A model generated the notes under the pieces. It searched no databases. It saw only the letters and a list, made by a program, of their open reading frames with translations, and was not told where the DNA came from. The position numbers and the translations under genes are program-made. Positions 18,759 to 27,826 of a DNA stretch of 64,000 nt are shown here, one piece after another. Position 1 is the first letter of the stretch. Each line of letters begins with the position of its first letter. The stretch comes from an uncultured Duncaniella sp. (GTDB lineage: Bacteria; Bacteroidota; Bacteroidia; Bacteroidales; Muribaculaceae), in NCBI GenBank assembly GCA_958352885.1, contig CATWQI010000008.1:87455-151454 (forward strand), given 5' to 3'.

Positions 18759-19196
18759 ATGAAAAAGATTGTAACTTCGGCACTCGCCATTTTAATGGCA
18801 TCCTCAGCATCACTTTTTGCAGCTGACAGTATCACTAAGTCAGAACTTCCAAAGCGTGCCCAGAACTTCATCACCACATGCTTTGCAAACGACTCTATTT
18901 CATCCATTGAGAAGGGACGCAATCGTCGCGGTACTGAATATGAAGTTGAATTTGCAAACGGAGCTGAACTTGAGTTCAACGACAACGGCACATGGCGCAA
19001 GATATCCGCAGCCCCCGGCTCTTCCCTACCGACCAGCTTTGTCCCTAAGTATATAGCTGACTATATCAACCAGGAATATCCGGGCGAATATGCCACGAAG
19101 ATTCTGAAGAATGCGAAAGGATATGAGGTCGAGATTTCCAGTGACCACGACCTGCACTTTGACCTGGATGAAAGATTTGTAAGGGTAGACAGATAA
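18759..19196 (+). CDS. Secreted PepSY-like (DUF2874-type) protein
   Basis: 145 residues: signal peptide (about 1-21, ending LFAAD) followed by two PepSY-like repeats, each with a pattern of EYEVEF.NG.ELEF.. / GYEVEIS..HDLHFD. Proteins of this family are small periplasmic or surface proteins of unknown function, common in Bacteroidetes. A monocistronic gene between two terminators. No clear promoter box; the upstream 200 bases are AT-rich. Confidence 0.85.
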   Translation: MKKIVTSALAILMASSASLFAADSITKSELPKRAQNFITTCFANDSISSIEKGRNRRGTEYEVEFANGAELEFNDNGTWRKISAAPGSSLPTSFVPKYIADYINQEYPGEYATKILKNAKGYEVEISSDHDLHFDLDERFVRVDR

Positions 19197-19242
19197 TTGA
19201 CAATCATCAATTATCATTATCCTGAAGTGAAAACATTGACAC

Positions 19243-19280
19243 AACAAAGGGCAAGCGTATATGCTCACCCTTTGTTCTTC
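19243..19280. terminator. Bidirectional terminator between PepSY-like and SulP genes
   Basis: AACAAAGGG (19243-19251) pairs with CCCTTTGTT (19268-19276), with an inner AAGC/GCT pairing. Lies between two convergent genes. Confidence 0.75.
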
Positions 19281-19323
19281 TGCACTATGGCAATTCTTTT
19301 ACGGAGTTACCATTTTTTTCATA

Positions 19324-21009
19324 TTACATAGTTTCCTTCGGCGCAAGTTTATTCGCCATAACAACTGCCTTTGTGATATGATCACATATATGATCCTTGC
19401 CAAGCAACATGTCAACGCCGGCATGAACCAATGCAGAACGGACTTTCTCGTTCACTCCCGAAAGGACAATTTGTATATTCGCCTCCTGCGATGATTTTAT
19501 GAGAATCTCAAGATTGTGGATACCGGTAGAATCAATGAAGGGGACTTTGCGCATACGAATGATACGAACCTTGGGTTTATTGCCGAGCGTAGTTCTCATC
19601 ATCTCATCAAACTTTGTAGCAACACCGAAGAAAAACGGACCGTCAATCTCATATACTTCCACACCTGGATTTACATTCAGCACCTCATGTATTGTTGTCT
19701 CCGAACCTTCAGCTATATCAAGCTGCTCGGAATATACCTTTATCTGAGTGTTTTCCATCACTCGGCGCAGGAAAAGGATGATGGCAAGCAGAAGCCCCAT
19801 CTCGATTGCAATAGTAAGGTCGAATATAACTGTCAGGAAGAATGTCACCGCCAAGACAGTGATATCGCTCTTGGGATTGTGGAATATAGCACGGATGGTG
19901 CGCCATCCACTCATATTATAACTTACAACGATAAGCACCGCAGCCAGACATGCCATAGGAACAAGATTAATCAATGGCATCAGGAACATGAATATAAGCA
20001 TCAGCACTATCGCATGAATCACACCTGCCACCGGAGTCCGACCTCCATTAGTGATATTTGTCATGGTACGTGCAATAGCTCCGGTCACAGGTATACCACC
20101 AAAGAACGGCACTATGATATTTGCAAGTCCCTGCCCCATCAGTTCGGTATTACTATTAGTTCTGGAACCGGTCACACCATCAGCCACGGTAGCAGACAGA
20201 AGTGATTCGATTGCACCAAGTATGGCTATAGTAAATGCCGATGGAAGCAACTTATTGATAGTAGCCATGGAGAGTTCAAAGCCATGGGGCTGTGGAATAT
20301 CTGTAGGGAGTGAGCCAAAGCGGTCTCCGATTGTCTCGACATTAATGCCTGGAACCATTGACACCAAGGCTGTCACTATTATAATAGCAAACAATGCCCC
20401 GGGAAGACGGCGAGAGATTTTGGGTGTAAGGATGATTATGAGAAGAGCCAAAAGCCCGACTCCAAGAGTCATCCAATCCACATTTGTGAAATTAGATATA
20501 TATACACCCCACTTTGGGATAAACTCACTTGGCACATTTTTCAGACCTAATCCAAAGAAGTCGTTCATCTGTGTCGAAAAAATAGTTACAGCGATACCAG
20601 CTGTGAAACCAACAACAATGGGGTATGGTATGAACTTGATTACTGTGCCGAGATGAAACATACCAAGAGCCACAAGTATCAAACCTGCCATAAATGTAGC
20701 TATCGCCAAACCTTCAAGCCCAAAATTGGCTATTATATTGTAGACAATGACAATGAATGCTCCGGTAGGACCACCTATCTGTACCGAACATCCCCCCGCA
20801 ACCGAAACAATGAAACCGCCAATTATGGCTGTTATAAGTCCAATAGTGGGACTTACACCACTGGCTATACCAAATGCGATTGCCAAAGGCAATGCTACAA
20901 TACCTACGACAATACCTGCCACAAGGTCATTCTTGAATTTCTCAATCGAATAGCTTCCCAGCGCCGATATCAATTTCGGGCGGAAGTCAATTGAACCAGA
21001 AAGAGTCAT
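19324..21009 (-). CDS. SulP-family anion transporter with STAS domain
   Basis: 561 residues. About 12-14 membrane helices (residues 25-430) with the SulP hallmarks ALPLAIAFGIASG, GPTGAFIVIV (about 79-88), FTAGIAVTIF and VTGSRTNSNTELMGQGLANI, then a cytoplasmic STAS domain (about 440-555) with the conserved VPFIDSTG motif. SulP proteins are inner-membrane anion carriers; bacterial ones often take up bicarbonate or dicarboxylates with sodium or protons, less often sulfate. No sulfate-assimilation or carbonic-anhydrase gene lies next to it, so the substrate is open. Confidence 0.93.
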   Translation of the reverse strand: MTLSGSIDFRPKLISALGSYSIEKFKNDLVAGIVVGIVALPLAIAFGIASGVSPTIGLITAIIGGFIVSVAGGCSVQIGGPTGAFIVIVYNIIANFGLEGLAIATFMAGLILVALGMFHLGTVIKFIPYPIVVGFTAGIAVTIFSTQMNDFFGLGLKNVPSEFIPKWGVYISNFTNVDWMTLGVGLLALLIIILTPKISRRLPGALFAIIIVTALVSMVPGINVETIGDRFGSLPTDIPQPHGFELSMATINKLLPSAFTIAILGAIESLLSATVADGVTGSRTNSNTELMGQGLANIIVPFFGGIPVTGAIARTMTNITNGGRTPVAGVIHAIVLMLIFMFLMPLINLVPMACLAAVLIVVSYNMSGWRTIRAIFHNPKSDITVLAVTFFLTVIFDLTIAIEMGLLLAIILFLRRVMENTQIKVYSEQLDIAEGSETTIHEVLNVNPGVEVYEIDGPFFFGVATKFDEMMRTTLGNKPKVRIIRMRKVPFIDSTGIHNLEILIKSSQEANIQIVLSGVNEKVRSALVHAGVDMLLGKDHICDHITKAVVMANKLAPKETM

Positions 21010-21154
21010 AACAATCTTACTTTATCTTTATGCTTTTATTATTAATGCTGTAAGTTTAAAAGGTACAGAAAAAATATCTGCAAAATCTGACAGACAGACT
21101 TGCAAGGCACTGTGCTTGCGAACTTTTTTTAACAATTGTACCAAATTGAGACCG

Positions 21155-21162
21155 CAAAATTA
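21155..21162 (-). promoter_or_regulatory. -7 promoter box of the SulP gene
   Basis: Minus strand reads TAATTTTG followed by C, an exact TAnnTTTG match. It gives a leader of about 140 bases before the ATG at 21009. Confidence 0.6.
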
Positions 21163-21341
21163 CAAAAAATATTAAAATATCAGCATGACTTCTCACAGGT
21201 TTGTAACTTAAAGCCAATAAAATATTTTTCTCTACTTTTAAAATCAAGTCCTTACATTTATGGTTGCGAACTCTCATGGACTAACAGATATAAACAAAGC
21301 ATTGATTTACAAGAATTTATAAAAACAGAATCATTCTATAC

Positions 21342-21384
21342 AACAAAGCCACTGGCAGACTGCGTCTCTGTCAGTGGCTTTGTT
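21342..21384 (-). terminator. Terminator of the cupin/CMD gene
   Basis: A perfect 13-base stem: AACAAAGCCACTG (21342-21354) with CAGTGGCTTTGTT (21372-21384), just beyond the stop codon of the leftward gene. The base after the stem on the minus strand is only moderately U-rich. Confidence 0.7.
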
Positions 21385-21403
21385 ATTTTACCGGGTTTAT
21401 GGT

Positions 21404-22543
21404 TTATTTACCGTTATCCTTGAATTTATCTACGACAGGTCGCAAGGGGTTTGAATATTCCGGGCCGAGGTCTGTTTCAATTATATTGAGCAAAGCTGAA
21501 AGCTGCTCGTGGGTAAGTCCCTGATGGAGACATATACCCATGTGTGCCGCTGCCATTGGCTCAACTCCGCCAACTCCGGCGATTATTGATACCGTGGCGA
21601 GTTCCCTGTCCTGCCACGAAAGAAGGTCACGTGCGAATATGTCGGCAAACAGATGTTCCTTGAGAAATTTCTCAATCACAGGGGCAAACACCGCATAGCC
21701 GGCTTTTGGGGCATCGGCTGGAACACCCGACAGTTCCGCGAGGTTCTTTCTGCCAAGGTTGTATTTTTCGGCATCGGTCATGTCTGGGACAGAGGTTGAT
21801 TCTTTGCCGATGGTGTCGTTTATGCCTGCTTCCTTGCGACGGTCAAGAACCGACATGAATGTCTGGATTGCCCGCAACGAGCGAGGGAATCCGGCATAGG
21901 CGTATGCCTGAACAAGTATCTCCTTGATCTCATTGACAGTCATTCCTGCTTCAAGCCCTTGCACAAGTGCTGTTTCAAGATGCTGAAGGTCGCCACGACC
22001 TGTATATGCGCCTATCGCCACTATAGCCTGCTGGCGGGGAGACAGCACCCGGTTTGCCTCGGCGTATTTATTTGCCGCATCGGTAGTTGCGGTCGTATAT
22101 TCCGTGTCAGAAACCGGAGAAAGCCATGTGACTTCATTGTTTTCCGGATTACATTCAATCGCAATATGAGCAAACCAACTGTCGGGAGCCGCACCGTGCC
22201 AGTGTTCGACATCGGGAGCTATCTCCACTATATCGCCCGGATACAGACGGCGTGCCGGTTTTCCTTTCTCCTGATAATAACCGATGCCTGCGGTAGCAAT
22301 CAGAATCTGACCGTCTGAATGGCGGTGCCAGTTGTTGCGACAGCCCGGCTCGAATGTCACATTGAACATCGGCACATTCAGCTCCTTGACCTCCGACAGG
22401 GGATACAGGTATGCCGTGCCTATAAAATTCGGATTGCCGGTCATGGCGTTTCCGATTGGATATGGCTGTTCAAACTGTTGAGCAACCATCGTGAATGATG
22501 AAATTATTGCCATAGTCGCCAATAATATTTTTTTGAATTTCAT
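21404..22543 (-). CDS. Secreted cupin - carboxymuconolactone decarboxylase (CMD) fusion
   Basis: 379 residues in four parts: signal peptide (1-21), a cupin domain (about 50-135) with metal-ligand motif WHRHSDGQ and a later HWHG, and two CMD/AhpD-like helical domains (about 165-245 and 265-365). The AhpD redox cysteines (CXXC) are absent, so it is not a classical peroxiredoxin-reducing AhpD; HMGICLHQG carries a single cysteine. Such cupin-CMD proteins are often found with AKRs, flavodoxins and AraC regulators, as here, and are thought to act on quinone- or lactone-like compounds. The substrate is unknown. It is divergent from the hydrolase operon and opens the redox region. Confidence 0.88.
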   Translation of the reverse strand: MKFKKILLATMAIISSFTMVAQQFEQPYPIGNAMTGNPNFIGTAYLYPLSEVKELNVPMFNVTFEPGCRNNWHRHSDGQILIATAGIGYYQEKGKPARRLYPGDIVEIAPDVEHWHGAAPDSWFAHIAIECNPENNEVTWLSPVSDTEYTTATTDAANKYAEANRVLSPRQQAIVAIGAYTGRGDLQHLETALVQGLEAGMTVNEIKEILVQAYAYAGFPRSLRAIQTFMSVLDRRKEAGINDTIGKESTSVPDMTDAEKYNLGRKNLAELSGVPADAPKAGYAVFAPVIEKFLKEHLFADIFARDLLSWQDRELATVSIIAGVGGVEPMAAAHMGICLHQGLTHEQLSALLNIIETDLGPEYSNPLRPVVDKFKDNGK

Positions 22544-22575
22544 AACTGTGAATTTTGCTGTTATTCGAGATAGAG

Positions 22576-22583
22576 CAAAATTA
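22576..22583 (-). promoter_or_regulatory. -7 promoter box of the cupin/CMD gene
   Basis: Minus strand TAATTTTG, an exact match, 32 bases before the ATG. On the plus strand TAGTTTTG at 22603-22610 is also an exact match and may serve the divergent hydrolase operon, though 188 bases from its start. Confidence 0.65.
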
Positions 22584-22797
22584 CATAACTAATAACAAAC
22601 CGTAGTTTTGAATAATACGGAGACTTTTACCTAAATTTCCGATATGAACTGTAAGATATGAATCAGTATTCTGGATACTAATGTTTTGTGTTAACTGAAA
22701 CGTTTTTATTTTCTCCGAATTTGGATATTATAGCCGAAAAAAGTATAAAGCCATCGACGACACATTTTCGTTATTTTGGTACAAAATTCAATTGCAG

Positions 22798-23751
22798 ATG
22801 AAAAAGATTTTATGTTTACTGATAGTGTTGATGAATATGATACAGGTAAATGCCAGTGACTCACCGAAAATCATCAGCCGCCCGATTGAAAAGGTCAATT
22901 TTAATCCGGTGGCTTTTGAGAATAGTGAAAACGGTCTGAAACTCGCGGGAATTTTGTTTACACCGCGTGACTTTGACAAATCGAAACAATATCCGGCGGT
23001 AATTGTCGCCGGACCGATGTACAGCACGAAAGAACTTACGCAGAGTATCTATGTGGAGATGCTTGCCACACACGGCTATGTCGCACTTGTCTATGATAAC
23101 TCGACGATAGGTTCGAGCGAAGGCCATCCACGTGCATTTGAGGATCCCGCATTGAAAGGCAGTGACGCAAGAAGCGCGATAGCATTTCTCATGACATTGC
23201 CATACGTAAATAAAAATAAAATAGGAGCAGTGGGGATATGTGGCTCAGGTTCGTACATACCGGCTGGACTTGTGAATGACACAACTGTGAAAGCAATAGT
23301 ATCCATCGTGCCGTTTACGGTAATGGACCGGATTCACACCGCAACAGACGAGCAACTTCTGAAAGAAAAAGCAGAATATGAATCCGGAGGAGATGCAAAA
23401 AGACTGAATCTTATCGAACCGGGAAGCGAGGGTGCTGCCTACTATATGAATCCGGAAAGAGGTGCGGCACCGAATTATGTTCCATGCGTGACATGGTCAC
23501 AGCTTGAATGGCATAAATTTCATCCGACAGAAATAATCAAGAAACTCCACAAGCCCTATCTTGTCATAACAGCCGAGAATGCTTTTACGCGTCCGGGTGC
23601 GGAAGAAATGTATGACAATGCACCGGGGCCAAAGGAATTCCACATGGTCAAGGGTGCTTCACATTTTGAAATGTACGATGTAGAGCCGTATGTTCTTGAG
23701 AATATTGATGTAATATGTAACTTCTTCAATAAATACATGATTGACAAATGA
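22798..23751 (+). CDS. Secreted alpha/beta hydrolase with cysteine at the nucleophile elbow
   Basis: 317 residues from ATG 22798 (a TTG two codons earlier is rejected). Signal peptide 1-19, then a single alpha/beta hydrolase domain. The nucleophile elbow, GAVGICGSGSY in residues 142-152 of the reading starting at MKK, places a cysteine where most hydrolases have serine, as in dienelactone hydrolases; the late histidine is in KGASHFEMYD. Related to the hydrolase at 41797. First of a three-gene operon with another hydrolase and an FMN-reductase-like protein. The substrate is unknown; an ester or lactone is likely. Confidence 0.88.
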   Translation: MKKILCLLIVLMNMIQVNASDSPKIISRPIEKVNFNPVAFENSENGLKLAGILFTPRDFDKSKQYPAVIVAGPMYSTKELTQSIYVEMLATHGYVALVYDNSTIGSSEGHPRAFEDPALKGSDARSAIAFLMTLPYVNKNKIGAVGICGSGSYIPAGLVNDTTVKAIVSIVPFTVMDRIHTATDEQLLKEKAEYESGGDAKRLNLIEPGSEGAAYYMNPERGAAPNYVPCVTWSQLEWHKFHPTEIIKKLHKPYLVITAENAFTRPGAEEMYDNAPGPKEFHMVKGASHFEMYDVEPYVLENIDVICNFFNKYMIDK

Positions 23752-24806
23752 AAATTTTACCGATAATAATCTTTTCGGCTATGAGTATGACAAGTTTTGC
23801 TACAAAGCCGCTTATGATTGAGCGACAGGGGCAATTTCCGGTCGGAGGCACCACCATTGAGCGTCCCGGCACATTTGACCCCGACACATTTACCGGCTGG
23901 ACCAATCCGGTTCAGGACGGTCAGACATATCGTTGCGACCATGCTTTCGCCCGCTATCAGATACCTGTGAATGCAAAAAAGCTGTCACTTGTATTCGTTC
24001 ACGGTTTTGGTGGCGATGGAGTCTGCTGGGAAACCACACCTGACGGGCGTGACGGTTTTGCCACTCTCCTGCTGCGCGAAGGATACCCGACATACGTCCT
24101 TGACCTTCCGGGCAGAGGTCATGCCTCTCGCACAAGTGCCGAGGTCACGGTGAAGCCCGTGGCTGACGAAGAGTTCTGGTTTGACATCTGGCGCATGGGC
24201 TTATGGCCCCAGTGGAACGAAGGAATCCAGTTTCCTAAGGATTCACTGAGTGTATCCAACTTTTTCAGGCAGATGGTGCCCGACCTGAGCAACAATCAGC
24301 TCGATGTGGCAGCTCTTGACGCCGTGTCGCAGAAAATCGGCGACAATATTCTTGTGACCCACTCGGCTGGAGGCTTTCCCGGATGGATGGCGGCAATGAA
24401 CAATCCTCAGGTAAAAGGAGTGGTAGCACTTGAACCGGGCGGCTTTGTCTTTCCTGAAGGCGAGGTGCCTGAGCCACTGCCGGGTCTTACGGGAGGACTT
24501 GCCGGAGTGGCGGTAGCCCCTGAAAGTTTCATGGAACTTACAAAGAAGCCGATCGTCATATATTTCGGCGATTATATTCCCGAATCCAATGCCACGACAT
24601 TGGGTGGGAGCAACTGGGAAGTCCGCCTGAAAATGGCACGTGAATTTGTAAAGGCAATCAATCGTCACGGCGGCAATGCCACACTTGTCGAACTTCCGAA
24701 AATTGGTATCCGAGGCAACTCCCATTTTCTCATGCAGGAGCTTAACAATGATGTTATCGCCGAGCACGTTGCCCAATGGCTGCAACAAAATAATCTTGCT
24801 GACTGA
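23748..24806 (+). CDS. Secreted alpha/beta hydrolase (esterase-like)
   Basis: 352 residues. Signal peptide about 1-18. The oxyanion region is FVHGFGGDG (about 85-93), the nucleophile serine lies in VTHSAGGFPGW (about 203-213), and the late histidine in GNSHFLMQE. This is the classical serine triad, unlike the cysteine type of the preceding gene. It overlaps that gene by four bases (ATGA) and is followed after two bases by the flavoprotein. Members of this family have no assigned substrate; a role on an exogenous ester is inferred from export. Confidence 0.87.
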   Translation: MKILPIIIFSAMSMTSFATKPLMIERQGQFPVGGTTIERPGTFDPDTFTGWTNPVQDGQTYRCDHAFARYQIPVNAKKLSLVFVHGFGGDGVCWETTPDGRDGFATLLLREGYPTYVLDLPGRGHASRTSAEVTVKPVADEEFWFDIWRMGLWPQWNEGIQFPKDSLSVSNFFRQMVPDLSNNQLDVAALDAVSQKIGDNILVTHSAGGFPGWMAAMNNPQVKGVVALEPGGFVFPEGEVPEPLPGLTGGLAGVAVAPESFMELTKKPIVIYFGDYIPESNATTLGGSNWEVRLKMAREFVKAINRHGGNATLVELPKIGIRGNSHFLMQELNNDVIAEHVAQWLQQNNLAD

Positions 24807-24808
24807 CT

Positions 24809-25438
24809 ATGAACGTACTTGTAATAAACGGAAGCCCTGAAATCCACGGTTGCACAGACAGGGCATTACAGGAAGTTGAGCGTATCCTGAACCATAGCGG
24901 GATAGACACTCATCGTATGAATATAGGCAACAAGAATGTCAGAGGCTGCATCGGTTGTCGGAAATGTCGTACTACAGCCCGATGTGTATTCAGCGATGTT
25001 GTAAACGAAACAGCTCCGCTTTTTGCCGCGTGCGACGGTCTGTTGATTGGCACTCCTACCTATTTTGCCGGAGCCAATGGTCAGTTGCTGTCTTTCCTTG
25101 ACCGACTGTTTTATTCGACAATGGGAGCTTTTGACAAGACAATGAAAGTCGGGGCTGCTGTTATTTCGTCCCGGCGTGCAGGTTCGACTTCCGCGTTCGA
25201 TGAAATCAACAAATACTTCACCATATCGTCAATGCCGATAGTATCCAGTACATACTGGAACGAGGTCCACGGTTATACCCCCGATGATGTTGAAAAAGAC
25301 AAAGAAGGACTCCAGACCATGCGCAATCTCGGCCATAATATGGCTTTCCTTATAAAAGCCATAAAGTCAGCCAAAGAAGCTATCGGGATTCCCGAACAAG
25401 AAAGAGGTGTCTTTACAAATTTCTTTGCACGGGATTAA
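24809..25438 (+). CDS. NADPH-dependent FMN reductase-like flavoprotein, cytosolic
   Basis: 209 residues, flavodoxin-like fold without signal peptide. The FMN phosphate loop is NGSPEIHGCTDRAL (6-19), followed by the cysteine cluster GCIGCRKCRTTARC (about 48-61) typical of the iron-sulfur flavoprotein/multimeric flavodoxin branch, and GTPTYFAG (about 79-86). Such enzymes reduce quinones, nitro compounds or flavin with NAD(P)H. Third gene of the hydrolase operon, starting two bases after the stop. Closely related in layout to the twin-arginine flavoprotein at 45526. Confidence 0.88.
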   Translation: MNVLVINGSPEIHGCTDRALQEVERILNHSGIDTHRMNIGNKNVRGCIGCRKCRTTARCVFSDVVNETAPLFAACDGLLIGTPTYFAGANGQLLSFLDRLFYSTMGAFDKTMKVGAAVISSRRAGSTSAFDEINKYFTISSMPIVSSTYWNEVHGYTPDDVEKDKEGLQTMRNLGHNMAFLIKAIKSAKEAIGIPEQERGVFTNFFARD

Positions 25439-25456
25439 TCTGACTCTTCTAAGAGA

Positions 25457-25497
25457 ATAAAGCGGCATGATGGATTTTCACCATCATGCCGCTTTAT
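25457..25497. terminator. Strong bidirectional terminator hairpin
   Basis: A perfect 17-base stem, ATAAAGCGGCATGATGG (25457-25473) with its complement (25481-25497), separates the convergent hydrolase operon and response regulator gene. The AAAGCGGCA/TGCCGCTTT core recurs at 29875-29911. Confidence 0.88.
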
Positions 25498-25564
25498 CAT
25501 TATTCTGTTAGACATTGGCAATTTTATGATACGTGTGGAAGAATGTCGGACGATGAATCAACCT

Positions 25565-26260
25565 TTAATTCTCAGGATTCGTTCTTAGAGCCAGCATATA
25601 GCCGAAGCCACGCTGATTGATGATGGAGATTGAGGGATCGTGGCGCAATGCTCGTCGGAGTTTGTGGATGTAGCCATGGAGAGAATTACGGTTGCTCGGC
25701 TCGTCACGTTGCCATACAGCAATCATCAGTTCGGAGGCATCGACAGTCTTGCCGATATTGGTTGCCAGACGTTCAAGAATCTTGGCTTCAAAGTGAGACA
25801 GCTCTGTCTCTTTGTCGCCAAATGACAATGTCTGGGTCGTTACGTTAAAAGTATATGCTCCAATTGCAAACCGTATGTCCTCGGTGCGGTTTTCACCATA
25901 TCTTCTTAATAGTGCTTTAATCCGCACTATCAGTTCGCGGAGTTCAAAGGGCTTTTTAAGATAGTCGTTGGCTCCGATTTCAAAACCTTGCTCAACATCA
26001 TCGATTGTGCTTTTTGCGGTGAGAAAAAGCAATGGTACTGTCGGCGACAACTTCCTTATCTCCTTCGCCATTGTGAACCCATCCATTTTGGGCATCATGA
26101 CATCAGCCACGACTATATCGGCAGCTTCGGTCTTGAATTTCTCAAGTCCGACTACGCCATCAACAGCAGTGACAACTTCATAGCCTTGTCCGCGCAGAGT
26201 GTCGGCGACAATCAGCGTCAGGTCTTCCTCATCTTCTACAAACAGTATCTTATTGCTCAT
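25565..26260 (-). CDS. OmpR-family response regulator
   Basis: 231 residues from ATG 26260; the longer frame upstream overlaps the kinase and lacks a receiver-like start. The receiver domain has the acidic pair Glu9/Asp10, phosphoacceptor Asp53 (VVADVMMP), Thr81 and Lys-Pro in KKPFEL. The winged-helix DNA-binding domain follows (about 135-228), ending with GYIHKLRRAL and RGFGYMLAL. Overlaps the kinase gene by 11 bases, so the pair is co-translated. The divergent outer-membrane barrel gene is its likely target. Confidence 0.93.
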   Translation of the reverse strand: MSNKILFVEDEEDLTLIVADTLRGQGYEVVTAVDGVVGLEKFKTEAADIVVADVMMPKMDGFTMAKEIRKLSPTVPLLFLTAKSTIDDVEQGFEIGANDYLKKPFELRELIVRIKALLRRYGENRTEDIRFAIGAYTFNVTTQTLSFGDKETELSHFEAKILERLATNIGKTVDASELMIAVWQRDEPSNRNSLHGYIHKLRRALRHDPSISIINQRGFGYMLALRTNPEN

Positions 26261-27674
26261 CTTTGCTGAATTTAATAGTGAACACCGAGCCTTCACCTTC
26301 TGTACTCTTGGCCTCAATATCCCAGCCCATTTTGTCGAGAATACTCTTTACATAATATAGTCCTATGCCATAGCCACGGACATCCTGACGGTTGCCATGC
26401 GGAACGCGGTAGAACTTATTGAACAGGTAGGGAATGGATTTTGACGGAATGCCGATGCCGTTATCTCTTACCGAAAGATCATGGCTGTCGTCGGTTATCG
26501 TTATCTCAACGCTATCTCTGGAGTATTTGATAGCATTGTCAATCAGATTGTTCAGCACATTTGCCAAGTGCGCCCTGTCTGCCTCAATGGTGGTATTTTC
26601 GGGAATATTAACATTGATGGTTATATCCTTATCGCCTCTCATACGCTGGGCTGCGGCGATTTCTTCTACAAACTCGCGTAACTGTATATCTTCAGGTCTG
26701 AGTTCCATAGTTTTTCGACGTTCCATACTCATTGCAAGGATATTTTCCACAAGTTCGCCAAGTCGTTTCAGTTGCTTGTTTGCAATCGTCAGATACTTTG
26801 TCTTTTTGTCGGGGTCGTTGGTTGTGTTATAATTGAGCAGAGCGTCATTGGCTGAATATGCTATGGCAATAGGCGTTTTCAATTCATGGGTCATATTGCT
26901 GACAAAATCATCTTTCATCTCCTCAATGGTGCGCAGTCGCGAGACTGTGCGGAACAGATACCAAAACGCCAGAGAGAATGCAACCATCAGAAGAAATATC
27001 GTAATAATCACACCTGACATTTCAGACATGATATGCCGTGTCAGCGGCGTCATATAAACACGGTAATACATACCGGCTTCCGGATTAAAGCATAGCGAAA
27101 ACACGTCATAGCCGGAGCGATTCTGTCTAATATGGCTGTTGCCCCTTATAATTTTAGCTTCGGAATCTATAACCTCCGCTGCTACGAAATCGGGATATAT
27201 GTGTCGGTCGGCAAGTCGTTCAGTAACGATACTGTCCATGATGGTCAGATTAAAATCTACAAACGGATCCATAGCCTCATGCATCTGCCTGCTCATATCG
27301 TTTACCATTTGGTTTGTGTATGAACGGTCACGTCGTAGAGCTGTCTTGTTTACTGTTGTCTCACCTTTCTGATTAGTCGATGTTGTGACAAAATTCCCTT
27401 CTTCATCCTTTATGCCGGAAACAGACCGTACTTGTTTGGTGATTGAGTCACCATTATCAATATAAGCCTGCTTTGCTGCGACTGCCGCGCGGTTAGCCCG
27501 GTCGGCTCGCTCCCACATATCGTCAATATCAGCATCAGCCAAAGCAGTCATTACATCGCGTTCGACATCTGTCCTGATCGAATTGTAAAGGGATATGAGA
27601 TAATAGACATTGCAGATGAAAATAACTGCAATGACAACAATAAACGTAGTCGAGATTGTCTTAAAGCGTTTCAT
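26250..27674 (-). CDS. Sensor histidine kinase
   Basis: 474 residues. Two membrane segments (about 7-29 and 219-241) enclose a periplasmic sensor of about 190 residues that matches no domain I recognise. The cytoplasmic part has the phosphoacceptor His263 in NMTHELKTP, N-box Asn380 (NLIDNAIKYS), G1 box DNGIGIP (404-410) and G2 box GYGIGLYYVK (434-443); no HAMP domain is evident. Partner of the overlapping response regulator. A near-consensus -7 box (TAACTTCG, 27686-27679 on the minus strand) ends four bases before the ATG. Confidence 0.93.
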   Translation of the reverse strand: MKRFKTISTTFIVVIAVIFICNVYYLISLYNSIRTDVERDVMTALADADIDDMWERADRANRAAVAAKQAYIDNGDSITKQVRSVSGIKDEEGNFVTTSTNQKGETTVNKTALRRDRSYTNQMVNDMSRQMHEAMDPFVDFNLTIMDSIVTERLADRHIYPDFVAAEVIDSEAKIIRGNSHIRQNRSGYDVFSLCFNPEAGMYYRVYMTPLTRHIMSEMSGVIITIFLLMVAFSLAFWYLFRTVSRLRTIEEMKDDFVSNMTHELKTPIAIAYSANDALLNYNTTNDPDKKTKYLTIANKQLKRLGELVENILAMSMERRKTMELRPEDIQLREFVEEIAAAQRMRGDKDITINVNIPENTTIEADRAHLANVLNNLIDNAIKYSRDSVEITITDDSHDLSVRDNGIGIPSKSIPYLFNKFYRVPHGNRQDVRGYGIGLYYVKSILDKMGWDIEAKSTEGEGSVFTIKFSKDEQ

Positions 27675-27724
27675 AATGCGAAGTTACTAATAATCCGTCA
27701 CACAATTGTTTAGGAACACTTCAA

Positions 27725-27763
27725 TTTAAGACTAAATAAGGGAGCATTTAAGACTAACTAAGG
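27725..27763 (+). promoter_or_regulatory. Tandem direct repeats, candidate response-regulator binding site
   Basis: TTTAAGACTAAATAAGG (27725-27741) and TTTAAGACTAACTAAGG (27747-27763) match at 16 of 17 positions with start-to-start spacing of 22 bases, two helical turns. They lie just upstream of the barrel-gene promoter and between that gene and the divergent kinase/regulator operon. OmpR-family regulators bind direct repeats on one face of the DNA. Confidence 0.6.
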
Positions 27764-27770
27764 TTGAGAA

Positions 27771-27803
27771 TTGTCTGCCAAAGACCATTTGCCTGTAATT
27801 TTG
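27771..27803 (+). promoter_or_regulatory. Promoter of the outer-membrane barrel gene
   Basis: TAATTTTG at 27796-27803 is an exact -7 box; TTGT at 27771-27774 is the -33 candidate with a 21-base spacer. The ATG follows at 27827. Confidence 0.7.
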
Positions 27804-27826
27804 CATCAAACAAAAACTAAACAGCT

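Larger units (their letters stand above)
21010..21403. other. Intergenic region: SulP 5' leader and terminator of the cupin/CMD gene
   Basis: This 394-base gap contains no convincing gene. On the minus strand it holds a promoter box for SulP (21155-21162), a leader of about 140 bases with a GC-rich hairpin (about 21104-21122, GCAAG.../...CTTGC arms), and a T-rich run close to the gene. At the other end is the terminator of the cupin/CMD gene (21342-21384). A rightward 95-codon frame at 21136-21423 runs through these structures and has no start signals. Confidence 0.6.

Noticed and set aside
19516..20656. Rightward open frames of 201-229 codons inside the SulP gene
   Set aside because: They run antisense to a well-supported transporter and encode low-complexity sequence without homology that I recognise.
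21136..21423. 95-codon rightward frame in the SulP/CMD intergenic region
   Set aside because: It crosses the CMD terminator hairpin and runs into the end of that gene; no ribosome-binding site and no recognised domain.
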